Assembly: GCA_002435325.1 (NCBI GenBank)
Contig: DJMJ01000031.1
Span: forward strand, 103,209 to 115,839
Reading direction: 5' to 3'
Length of the DNA: 12,631 bases
Source: Nitrospira sp. UBA6493
GTDB taxonomy: Bacteria; Nitrospirota; Nitrospiria; Nitrospirales; Nitrospiraceae
Both the position numbers and the translations under genes were made by a program. The first letter of the stretch is position 1. The number at the start of each line of letters is the position of its first letter. Shown here one piece after another: positions 6,685-12,631 of this stretch. Under the pieces are notes generated by a model. It was given only the letters and a program-made list of their open reading frames with translations, made no database searches and had not been told where the DNA came from.

Positions 6685-6698
6685 TGGTGCCACGCAGG

Positions 6699-7664
6699 CT
6701 ACGTGAGGGCGACTAACCCGTTCACCGCGCCGATCTTTCTATACTTCTGATCGCGCTGACTCAATAATTGTTCGGCTGAGAGATCGGTGAGCTGGAAGAG
6801 TTGGTTGGTGAGCACTTTGCCGACTCGCTCGCACATCGCTTTGGGATCGCGATGGGCGCCGCCGAGCGGTTCGGAAATAATTTCGTCGATTACGCCAAGC
6901 TCGAGCAGGTCGCTCGCGGTGATTTTCAGCGCGGCTGCGGCATCGGGCACCTTCGCCGGGTTGTCCCAGAGAATCGCGGCACAGCCTTCCGGGGAAATCA
7001 CGGAATAGACGGAATGCTCCAGCATCATCACGCGGTCCGATACGCCCAAGGCCAGAGCGCCGCCGCTTCCGCCTTCCCCAATCACCACGGAAAGAATCGG
7101 GACGGTCAACCGGGACATGACGAGCAGATTATAGGCGATGGCTTCGGCTTGCCCGCGCTCTTCGGCGCCGATGCCGGGATAGGCCCCCGGAGTATCGATA
7201 AAGGTGATGATCGGCCGGTTGAACTTTTCCGCCATTCGCATCAGGCGCAGAGCTTTCCGGTAGCCTTCCGGGTTCGGCATGCCGAAGTTCCGCTGCATCC
7301 GTTCCTTGAGCGTCTTACCTTTTTGATGACCGATGATCATAACCGTCCGGTCGTTGAAGCTGGCGAACCCGCCGACAATGGCCCGGTCGTCGCCAAATGA
7401 CCGGTCGCCATGAAACTCCAGAAAGCCACGGCAGAGTTCGTTGATATAGTCGATGGTGCTGGGGCGCTGGGGATGACGGGCCAGCTGGGTGCGTTGCCAG
7501 GGGGTCAGCGAACCATAGAGTTCATGTTCGGCTTGGGCGACTTTCCCGCGCAGTTTGCGGATTTCTTCCTGGGTCGAGGATTTGCCTGAATTAGCCGCCG
7601 CCAGCTTTTCGATTTTTTCTTCCAGCTCACGGATTGGCTTTTCGAATTCAAGGTAATCGCGCAT
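6699..7664 (-). CDS. accA: Acetyl-CoA carboxylase carboxyltransferase subunit alpha
   Basis: AccA pairs with AccD (not in this window) to transfer the carboxyl group from carboxybiotin to acetyl-CoA, giving malonyl-CoA for fatty-acid synthesis in the cytoplasm. From the chosen start the protein has 321 residues, near the 319 of the E. coli protein. The N terminus MRDYLEFEKPIRELEEKIEK matches the usual coiled-coil opening of AccA. The crotonase-fold core follows, with FIDTPGAYPG (155-164), GEGGSGGALA (196-205) and VISPEGCAAILW (222-233), the segments that line the acyl-CoA site and supply backbone amides. The frame extends upstream to a GTG at 7709, adding 15 residues; I prefer the ATG at 7664 because it matches family length, although only a distant AGGT lies in front of it. 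The gene follows dnaE by 66 bases on the same strand, and the two are probably one operon, as in many bacteria. Confidence 0.95.
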   Translation of the reverse strand: MRDYLEFEKPIRELEEKIEKLAAANSGKSSTQEEIRKLRGKVAQAEHELYGSLTPWQRTQLARHPQRPSTIDYINELCRGFLEFHGDRSFGDDRAIVGGFASFNDRTVMIIGHQKGKTLKERMQRNFGMPNPEGYRKALRLMRMAEKFNRPIITFIDTPGAYPGIGAEERGQAEAIAYNLLVMSRLTVPILSVVIGEGGSGGALALGVSDRVMMLEHSVYSVISPEGCAAILWDNPAKVPDAAAALKITASDLLELGVIDEIISEPLGGAHRDPKAMCERVGKVLTNQLFQLTDLSAEQLLSQRDQKYRKIGAVNGLVALT

Positions 7665-7730
7665 AGTCGTTGTCTTACCTGGTTGATCAATGGGTGGGGT
7701 CTTCGACACTCATACCCCCAATTACGTACA

Positions 7731-10700
7731 CTAAGATAGCAAAGAAAGGGCCCCTTTGCCTAGCACTTCTTCAACATCTGCCACAAAGTATTCGCTGGGG
7801 CTCACGGTCAGATTCGGGAGCGGCAGGGTGTCGGCTTCAAGCGTGCCATTCATCTGGAACGTCAGGGAGATGGCTGTGCCTCCTGGGTAGCGTTTGAAGA
7901 TGTCGCGCAGCCGCGGCAGCTGGTCGCCGACATCGGGCCGGTCGGTGAGCCGAATATGGACACGCTTGATCGACTGCATTTGCACGTCGGCCAGCGGCTC
8001 GATCTTGATCCCGCGCAGCTTGGTCCCTTTATCCCCTCGGTCAACGGTCCCGACCAGTCGGATGACGCGTTCCGGCGCGATGAGATCGCCTGCGGCTCTG
8101 AAGAGATCCGGAAACGCAATGGCCTCGACGGTGCCGTGCAAGTCCTCTAATGTGAGATAGGCCATACGGTCGCCCTTTTTCGTGACCATGCTCTTGACCG
8201 AGGCAATGATGCCGCAGAGTTTGACCTCTTTCCCATCGGCCACGTCCCCTAAGCTGATCGTCGTGGCGGTGGATAGGGCCTTGATGGTGGCCTCATAGCG
8301 CGTGAGCGGATGGGCGGTGATGTAGAACCCGGTCAGCTCGCGCTCGTATTTCAATCGCTGCGCCTGGTCCCATTCGGCGATGTTGGGCAGCGGCGGCGTG
8401 GCCATGGCCGAGCCGGCTTCCTGGGCATGAAACTCTTCGCCGAAAATGCTGGTCTGCCCCAAATCCCGTTCCCGCTGCGCGGCGGCTCCGTCTTCGACGG
8501 CTTGGTCGAGCACGGCCATGAGCTGCGAGCGCTTCGCGCCAGTCGAGTCGAACGCGCCGGCTTTAATGAGCCCTTCGAGTGTGCGCTTGTTGACCTTGTG
8601 CAAATCCACACGCCGGCAAAATTCGAAGAACGATGTGAAGGGGCCGGTGTCGTTGCGAATGGCGATGATCGACTCGACCGCGCCTTCGCCGACGTTCTTG
8701 ATGGCCGCCAATCCGAAGCGAATTACGCCCTCGACGACGGCGAAATTCTTTTTGCTCGCATTGATGTCCGGGCCGAGCACTTTGATGCCGAGATCGCGGC
8801 ATTCGGTGAAGTACCCGACGATCTTGTCCTGGTTGCCCATGTCGGTCGTCATGAGGGCCGCCATGAACTCGGTCGGGTAGTGGGCCTTCAGGTAGCCGGT
8901 GTGGTAGCAAACCACGGCATAGGCCGCGGCGTGCGACTTATTGAATCCGTACCCGGCGAACTTCTGGATCAGCTCGTAGAGTTTCTCGGCCTTCTTCTCC
9001 GCGATGCCCTTGGTCTTGGCGCCTTCCAGGAATTTGACGCGCAGCTTCTCCATCTCCTCCGGCTTCTTTTTGCCCATGGCCCGGCGGAGAATGTCGGCTT
9101 GTCCCAGCGAGAAACCCGCCACCTTGTTGGCGATAGCCATGACCTGTTCCTGATAGACGATGACACCATAGGTGTCCTTCAGGATCGGCTCGAGCTCCGG
9201 CGTCTCGTAGGTGATCGGGATCTTGCCCTGCTTGCGTTTGATGAAGTCTGGAATCAGGTCCATGGGACCGGGGCGATAGAGCGCGATGATGGCGATGATG
9301 TCTTCGAACCGGTCCGGCTTCAGGCCGGTGAGCAGGTCACGCATCCCGGAGCTTTCCAGCTGGAAAATCCCGGTCGTTTTTCCCGACGAAAGCAGCTCGA
9401 AGGTCTTGGCGTCGTCGAACGGAAGTTGTTCGACGGCCACTGGTGGCTGATCCGGATGGCTTTCGTTGATGAGCGCTTCGGCGCGGCGAATCATCGTGAG
9501 CGTTTTGAGGCCGAGGAAGTCGAACTTCACCAGGCCGATTTTCTCGACGTCGCCCATCGAGTATTGGGTCACGATTTCGTCGTTGGCCCCCTTGTAGAGA
9601 GGGACGTGATCGGTGAGAGGACCTTCTGAAATGACGACGCCGGCGGCATGTGTCGAAGCGTGGCGCGCCAGGCCTTCCAGCGATTGCGCGACTTTCATGA
9701 GTTCGGCGATTCTGGTATCGGTCTCGACGAGCTCGCGGAGCTTCGGTTCCTGTTCAAGGGCCTGCTGCAAGGTCATATTCAACTGATTGGGAATCAGCTT
9801 GGCGACCTTGTCGGCTTCGGCATAGGGGATTTCCAGCACCCGGCCCACGTCGCGAATGGCGGCCTTGGCGCCGAGCGTTCCAAACGTGATGATTTGCGCC
9901 ACGTGGTCGGTCCCATACTTCTCAACCACGTAGTTGATTACCTCACCACGGCGATCCATGCAGAAGTCCATGTCGATATCGGGGAGCGACACGCGCTCGG
10001 GGTTCAAGAACCGCTCGAAGAGGAGCGTGTAGACCAGCGGATCGAGATCGGTAATGCGCAAGGCATAGGCCACCAGGCTGCCGGCGGCTGAGCCGCGGCC
10101 CGGTCCGACGGGAATGCCGCGCGAACGGGCGAACCGGATGATGTCCCACACGATGAGGAAGTACCCGGCAAATCCCATCGAGCAGATCACCATCAGCTCT
10201 TCACGCAAACGCAGCTCATAGGTGGCGGAAGGGATCTGGCTGGGGCGCTCTTTAAGACGGGCCTTCAATCCCGCAATCGCCAGTTCTTCGACGTACGATT
10301 CGCGGGTGTAACCCTCCGGCACTTTGTACTGCGGGAGATAGGTCTTGTTGAGCGGCAGGTCCAGCTTGCAGTCATCGGCGATCCGGCAGGTATTGTTCAC
10401 CGCGCCGGGAAATTCGGCGAAGGCCGGAGCGATTTCCTCGGTCGATTTTACATAGAGCTGATCGGTGTCGAATTTCATCCGGTTCGGGTCGCTCAAGGTC
10501 TTGCCCGTCTGGAGGCAGAGCATGAGCTCGTGCGGGTGCGAATCTTCTTTTTTGAGATAGTGGCAGTCGTTCGTCCCGGCCATCGGAATATCGAGCTTCT
10601 TATGGATCTCGATCAAGCCGGCATTGGCGATCCGCTGGTGGTCGAGGCCATTGGCCTGGACTTCAAGATAGAAGCGGTCTTTCCCGAAAATCTCCTGGAA

Positions 10701-11192
10701 TTCCCCCGCCACGGCCATCGCGCCGGCCATATCTTTCTGGCCGATTAGGTAGGGGATTTCTCCGCTGAGACAACCGGAGAGGGCGATGAGCCCTTCGTGG
10801 TGCTCTTTGAGAATCTCTTTATCAATCCGAGGCTTATAGTAGAATCCTTCAAGATATGCTTTACTGACGAGCTTAATGAGGTTTTGGTAGCCGGTCAGAT
10901 CGCTGGCGAGCAAAATCAGATGGTAGTAATCGTTGTGCGCGAGCCCGCTGTCTTTCTTCGCATGGCGGCTTCCCAAGGCCATATAGGCCTCGCAGCCGAT
11001 GATCGGCTTCACCCCGGCCTCTTTGGCTTTCCGGTAAAACTCGATCGCGCCGAACATGTTGCCATGGTCGGTCATGGCGACCGCCGGCTGGTTGAACGCC
11101 TTGATCTGCTGGACGAGCGGCTCGATCTGGTTCGCACCGTCAAGCAGGCTGAATTGGGTGTGGAGATGGAGATGGACGAAGGACGAAGCCAT
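7731..11192 (-). CDS. dnaE: DNA polymerase III subunit alpha (replicative polymerase)
   Basis: At 1153 residues this is the normal size for DnaE1, the replicative polymerase of the Pol III holoenzyme. Domains in order: PHP domain (about 1-275) with HLHLHTQFSLLDG (7-19), TDHGN (41-45), GCEAY (66-70) and TNDCHYL (207-213); then the C-family polymerase core with GPGRGSAAGS (363-372) and the catalytic aspartates D405 and D407 in PDIDMDF, and D558 in KFDFLGLK. A QTSIF segment near residue 935 resembles the internal beta-clamp-binding motif QxxLF. The C-terminal part (KLCGIIASVKSMVTKKGDRM onward) is an OB-fold domain with a tau-binding tail. The PHP metal ligands look intact, unlike those of E. coli. 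No Shine-Dalgarno sequence precedes the ATG; a strong promoter instead abuts it. The long open frame on the plus strand across 8310-9629 is an antisense shadow. accA follows downstream. Identification is secure. Confidence 0.97.
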   Translation of the reverse strand: MASSFVHLHLHTQFSLLDGANQIEPLVQQIKAFNQPAVAMTDHGNMFGAIEFYRKAKEAGVKPIIGCEAYMALGSRHAKKDSGLAHNDYYHLILLASDLTGYQNLIKLVSKAYLEGFYYKPRIDKEILKEHHEGLIALSGCLSGEIPYLIGQKDMAGAMAVAGEFQEIFGKDRFYLEVQANGLDHQRIANAGLIEIHKKLDIPMAGTNDCHYLKKEDSHPHELMLCLQTGKTLSDPNRMKFDTDQLYVKSTEEIAPAFAEFPGAVNNTCRIADDCKLDLPLNKTYLPQYKVPEGYTRESYVEELAIAGLKARLKERPSQIPSATYELRLREELMVICSMGFAGYFLIVWDIIRFARSRGIPVGPGRGSAAGSLVAYALRITDLDPLVYTLLFERFLNPERVSLPDIDMDFCMDRRGEVINYVVEKYGTDHVAQIITFGTLGAKAAIRDVGRVLEIPYAEADKVAKLIPNQLNMTLQQALEQEPKLRELVETDTRIAELMKVAQSLEGLARHASTHAAGVVISEGPLTDHVPLYKGANDEIVTQYSMGDVEKIGLVKFDFLGLKTLTMIRRAEALINESHPDQPPVAVEQLPFDDAKTFELLSSGKTTGIFQLESSGMRDLLTGLKPDRFEDIIAIIALYRPGPMDLIPDFIKRKQGKIPITYETPELEPILKDTYGVIVYQEQVMAIANKVAGFSLGQADILRRAMGKKKPEEMEKLRVKFLEGAKTKGIAEKKAEKLYELIQKFAGYGFNKSHAAAYAVVCYHTGYLKAHYPTEFMAALMTTDMGNQDKIVGYFTECRDLGIKVLGPDINASKKNFAVVEGVIRFGLAAIKNVGEGAVESIIAIRNDTGPFTSFFEFCRRVDLHKVNKRTLEGLIKAGAFDSTGAKRSQLMAVLDQAVEDGAAAQRERDLGQTSIFGEEFHAQEAGSAMATPPLPNIAEWDQAQRLKYERELTGFYITAHPLTRYEATIKALSTATTISLGDVADGKEVKLCGIIASVKSMVTKKGDRMAYLTLEDLHGTVEAIAFPDLFRAAGDLIAPERVIRLVGTVDRGDKGTKLRGIKIEPLADVQMQSIKRVHIRLTDRPDVGDQLPRLRDIFKRYPGGTAISLTFQMNGTLEADTLPLPNLTVSPSEYFVADVEEVLGKGALSLLS

Positions 11193-11197
11193 GGAGG

Positions 11198-11227
11198 ATT
11201 CTAGGAGGGCGGGGAAGGTGAAGTCAA
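11198..11227 (-). promoter_or_regulatory. Near-consensus promoter of dnaE, predicted to give a leaderless mRNA
   Basis: On the minus strand TTGACT (11222-11227) is followed by an 18-base spacer and TAGAAT (11198-11203); each hexamer matches the sigma-70 consensus at 5 of 6 positions. Only CCTCC separates the -10 box from the dnaE ATG, so the normal start point falls on or within a base or two of the A of the ATG. The absence of any Shine-Dalgarno sequence fits this reading. The hexamers and spacing are observed; leaderless transcription is inference. Confidence 0.6.
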
Positions 11228-11250
11228 ACGATGAGCGGAAGCCTAGGGCA

Positions 11251-11293
11251 AGAACGTTTGGCTTGCTCGGCGAGACTTCGGAATGAACGTTCT
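11251..11293. repeat. 8-bp inverted repeat AGAACGTT / AACGTTCT with 27-bp gap
   Basis: AGAACGTT (11251-11258) and its exact reverse complement AACGTTCT (11286-11293) flank 27 bases upstream of the dnaE promoter. Further out, GCCTAGGG occurs at 11241-11248 and 11322-11329. The elements lie in the divergent region between dnaE and the DUF2235 gene and may be binding sites for a regulator. Each short word is common enough that chance is possible. Confidence 0.3.
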
Positions 11294-11334
11294 GGCGAGG
11301 CGTCGGTGCATACGTTTAACAGCCTAGGGACGAC

Positions 11335-11363
11335 TTGACGAAGTCCGATGATCGGCTGACAAT
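11335..11363 (+). promoter_or_regulatory. Candidate promoter of the DUF2235 gene
   Basis: TTGACG (11335-11340, 5/6 match) is followed after exactly 17 bases by GACAAT (11358-11363, 4/6 match), facing the DUF2235 gene. The predicted start near 11370 gives a leader of about 45 bases. The spacer and -10 box are covered by two inverted repeats, CCGATgATCGG (11345-11355) and the one at 11354-11370. Confidence 0.4.
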
Positions 11364-11370
11364 GTCAGCC
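11354..11370. promoter_or_regulatory. Perfect inverted repeat GGCTGACA-A-TGTCAGCC, candidate operator over the -10 box
   Basis: The two 8-bp arms are exact reverse complements around a single central A. The repeat spans the predicted -10 box of the DUF2235 promoter, the classic place for a repressor. No T-run follows on either strand, so a terminator is less likely. A 1-base centre also makes a hairpin sterically poor and favours a DNA-binding dimer site. Confidence 0.45.
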
Positions 11371-11415
11371 TCACATTGAAGCCTCTTCACTGGCAAGGCA
11401 ACACGGGAACCTTCT

Positions 11416-12504
11416 ATGAAAAGACTTATTCTGTGCTGTGATGGGACCTGGAATAGTGCGGATCAGGAAACCAATCAAGTTCCTTGCCCCACGAAACTTG
11501 TGAAAATTGCATTTCGAATTGCAAAACGTGACGGCAATATCCCGCAAATTATTTTTTATGACCAAGGGGTAGGGACGGGAAATATTCTCGACCGCGTCTC
11601 GGGAGGAGCCTTTGGAGAGGGATTAGAAGACAATATCTACGATGCTTACCGGTTTCTTATCGCCAATTACGAACCCGGTGATGAGTTGTTTGTCTTTGGG
11701 TTCAGCCGAGGCGCATTCACGGCCAGGAGCATTGTCGGAATGATCCGAAACTGCGGGATACTGAGTCGCACACACGTCGAGAACTATCGGGATGCTCTTG
11801 CTCTCTATCGGCACCCCGACCATGATCCGGATGCTCCAGTGTCCATCAAGTTCAAGCAAGATTATTGTGTTGGCGGCAGCGATGCCATTCCAGTGAAGTT
11901 TGTCGGTGTGTGGGATACCGTCGGGTCGCTCGGTATTCCCCTGCGAGGTCTGCGGTGGCTCACACGTCAAAATTATCTCTTTCATGATACGGGACTGAGC
12001 GGCACTGTAGAACGTGCCTATCACGCATTAGCCATCGATGAACACAGAGCTCCATTCGAACCTACCCTATGGGCGTATAACCCCAAGCCCAACCAAATAG
12101 TTGAACAGGTGTGGTTTTGCGGTGCGCATAGCGATATTGGTGGCGGCTATGCCGAATGCGGACTCTCAGACATCACTTTGGAGTGGATGATCCAAAAGGC
12201 TTCCGACGCAGGCCTTCTCTTCGACCAGGAGGTCATGGCTGCGCATACAATCCGCCCTGATCCTACAGGCATGGTCCATAATTCAAAAAGCGGCCTCTAT
12301 CGCCTTACCTCAGGAATTGATAGGTCTATCGGGCTTCAAGCATTAGTAGCTGGACAATCTGATGCCGCGGCCAGGAGTATTGATCCGACGCAATCGATTC
12401 ACGATTCCGTGAAGGTAAGGTGGGAAAAGGACAACAACTATAGGCCCGCTTCCCTGAAAGATTACTATGCGAGGAATAACAGTACGCCGCGAACACCTCG
12501 GTAA
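11416..12504 (+). CDS. DUF2235 alpha/beta-hydrolase (Tle1-type phospholipase-like)
   Basis: The 362-residue protein begins MKRLILCCDGTWNSADQ, the signature opening of the DUF2235 family. The catalytic residues are recognisable: nucleophile Ser97 in the elbow GFSRGAF (95-101), Asp167 in GVWDTVGSLG and His238 in CGAHSDIGGGY. C-terminal NYRPASLKDYY also fits the family. The best-known relatives are the Tle1 phospholipase effectors of type VI secretion, but many DUF2235 proteins occur alone in bacteria and fungi, and here no type VI gene, VgrG or immunity gene lies within reach (127 bases remain downstream). There is no signal peptide or membrane segment. Four sampled lines of the gene count 40-55% G+C, against 62-67% in sampled lines of the flavoprotein and dnaE genes, which suggests later acquisition. 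The start has only a weak GGGAA upstream. The hydrolase fold and family are secure; substrate and biological role are not. Confidence 0.9.
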   Translation: MKRLILCCDGTWNSADQETNQVPCPTKLVKIAFRIAKRDGNIPQIIFYDQGVGTGNILDRVSGGAFGEGLEDNIYDAYRFLIANYEPGDELFVFGFSRGAFTARSIVGMIRNCGILSRTHVENYRDALALYRHPDHDPDAPVSIKFKQDYCVGGSDAIPVKFVGVWDTVGSLGIPLRGLRWLTRQNYLFHDTGLSGTVERAYHALAIDEHRAPFEPTLWAYNPKPNQIVEQVWFCGAHSDIGGGYAECGLSDITLEWMIQKASDAGLLFDQEVMAAHTIRPDPTGMVHNSKSGLYRLTSGIDRSIGLQALVAGQSDAAARSIDPTQSIHDSVKVRWEKDNNYRPASLKDYYARNNSTPRTPR

Positions 12505-12554
12505 GGTGGCGTGATTTTACTGGTAGTTAGATCTCATCAAAGAACTGAGGCAAT

Positions 12555-12572
12555 TGGCCCGATAATGGGCTA
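12555..12572. terminator. Weak hairpin after the DUF2235 gene
   Basis: TGGCCC (12555-12560) can pair with GGGCTA (12567-12572) around GATAAT, giving six pairs including one G-U. It sits 50 bases after the stop codon. No U-tract follows on either strand, so it is at best an atypical transcription end. Confidence 0.22.
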
Positions 12573-12593
12573 CTATGCTACTGCTTTCGTTAT

Positions 12594-12621
12594 CGACAGG
12601 CACCCGACCTCTCCCCTGTCG
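12594..12621. repeat. 7-bp inverted repeat CGACAGG / CCTGTCG with 14-base loop
   Basis: CGACAGG (12594-12600) and CCTGTCG (12615-12621) are exact reverse complements near the window edge. They may belong to a structured RNA, a mobile-element end or a hairpin of the next gene; the sequence is cut off before this can be judged. Confidence 0.25.
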
Positions 12622-12631
12622 AGCCATCTGG

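Noticed and set aside
7687..7713. Nine-codon ORF (MSVEDPTH) before accA as a leader peptide
   Set aside because: It has no run of regulatory codons and no properly spaced ribosome-binding site, and no attenuator-like hairpin with a U-tract follows.
7696..7718. GGGGT / ACCCC stem between dnaE and accA as an intrinsic terminator
   Set aside because: The stem is five pairs with a 13-base loop and no U-tract on the minus strand. Read-through from dnaE into accA is more likely.
8310..9629. Long plus-strand open frame (439 codons) opposite dnaE
   Set aside because: It lies entirely antisense to the conserved dnaE coding sequence. Its translation has no recognisable motif and a composition expected from reading a high-G+C gene on the other strand.
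11285..11292. GAACGTTC as a LexA/SOS box in front of dnaE
   Set aside because: The Gram-positive SOS box needs GAAC and GTTC separated by four bases; here they abut. No other spacing in the region fits a known LexA site.
11623..12024. Minus-strand open frame opposite the DUF2235 gene
   Set aside because: It is antisense to the catalytic core of a clearly conserved hydrolase and has no motif or ribosome-binding site of note.

Overview
The window reads as an ordinary, densely packed bacterial chromosome segment. Three samples I counted gave about 62-67% G+C in core genes and 40-55% in the last gene. Gene content (family-II-free pyrophosphatase, DeaD-type helicase, DnaE with an intact PHP domain, an adjacent accA, many small proteins without a recognisable family) and the general look of the proteins suggest a Nitrospira-like member of the Nitrospirota. 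That assignment is inference from protein character only; no rRNA or other marker gene is present.

Layout. (1) 2-2094, plus strand: the 3' end of an inorganic pyrophosphatase gene, overlapping by one base a DEAD-box RNA helicase with a DbpA-like C-terminal domain; a perfect 16-bp palindrome follows. (2) 2279-2407, plus strand: a 42-residue ORF with a good ribosome-binding site. (3) 2482-3247, minus strand: two small unrecognised genes in one operon. (4) A 264-bp divergent intergenic region carrying a tandem TTCAGTATA repeat that looks like an operator. (5) 3512-5593, plus strand: an aldo/keto reductase and a HI0933/BaiN-type flavoprotein, probably one operon. (6) 5590-5979, minus strand: a small lipoprotein, convergent with the flavoprotein and sharing the stop sequence CTAG. 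(7) 6100-6684, plus strand: a ferritin-like diiron-site protein. (8) 6699-11192, minus strand: dnaE followed by accA, a common bacterial pairing (replicative polymerase and acetyl-CoA carboxylase subunit). (9) 11416-12504, plus strand: a DUF2235 alpha/beta-hydrolase of the Tle1 type, with lower G+C than its neighbours.

How the parts relate. Housekeeping functions dominate: phosphate recycling, RNA remodelling, DNA replication and fatty-acid synthesis. The AKR/flavoprotein pair and the ferritin-like protein are redox functions of unknown substrate. The gene most likely to be accessory is the DUF2235 hydrolase.

The most interesting signals are regulatory. dnaE has a near-consensus promoter (TTGACT, 18 bp, TAGAAT) whose -10 box ends only five bases before the ATG, with no Shine-Dalgarno sequence, which predicts a leaderless mRNA. 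The ferritin-like gene shows a weaker version of the same arrangement. The DUF2235 gene has a predicted promoter whose -10 box lies inside a perfect inverted repeat. I found no CRISPR array, tRNA, rRNA, identifiable insertion sequence or convincing new multi-gene system.
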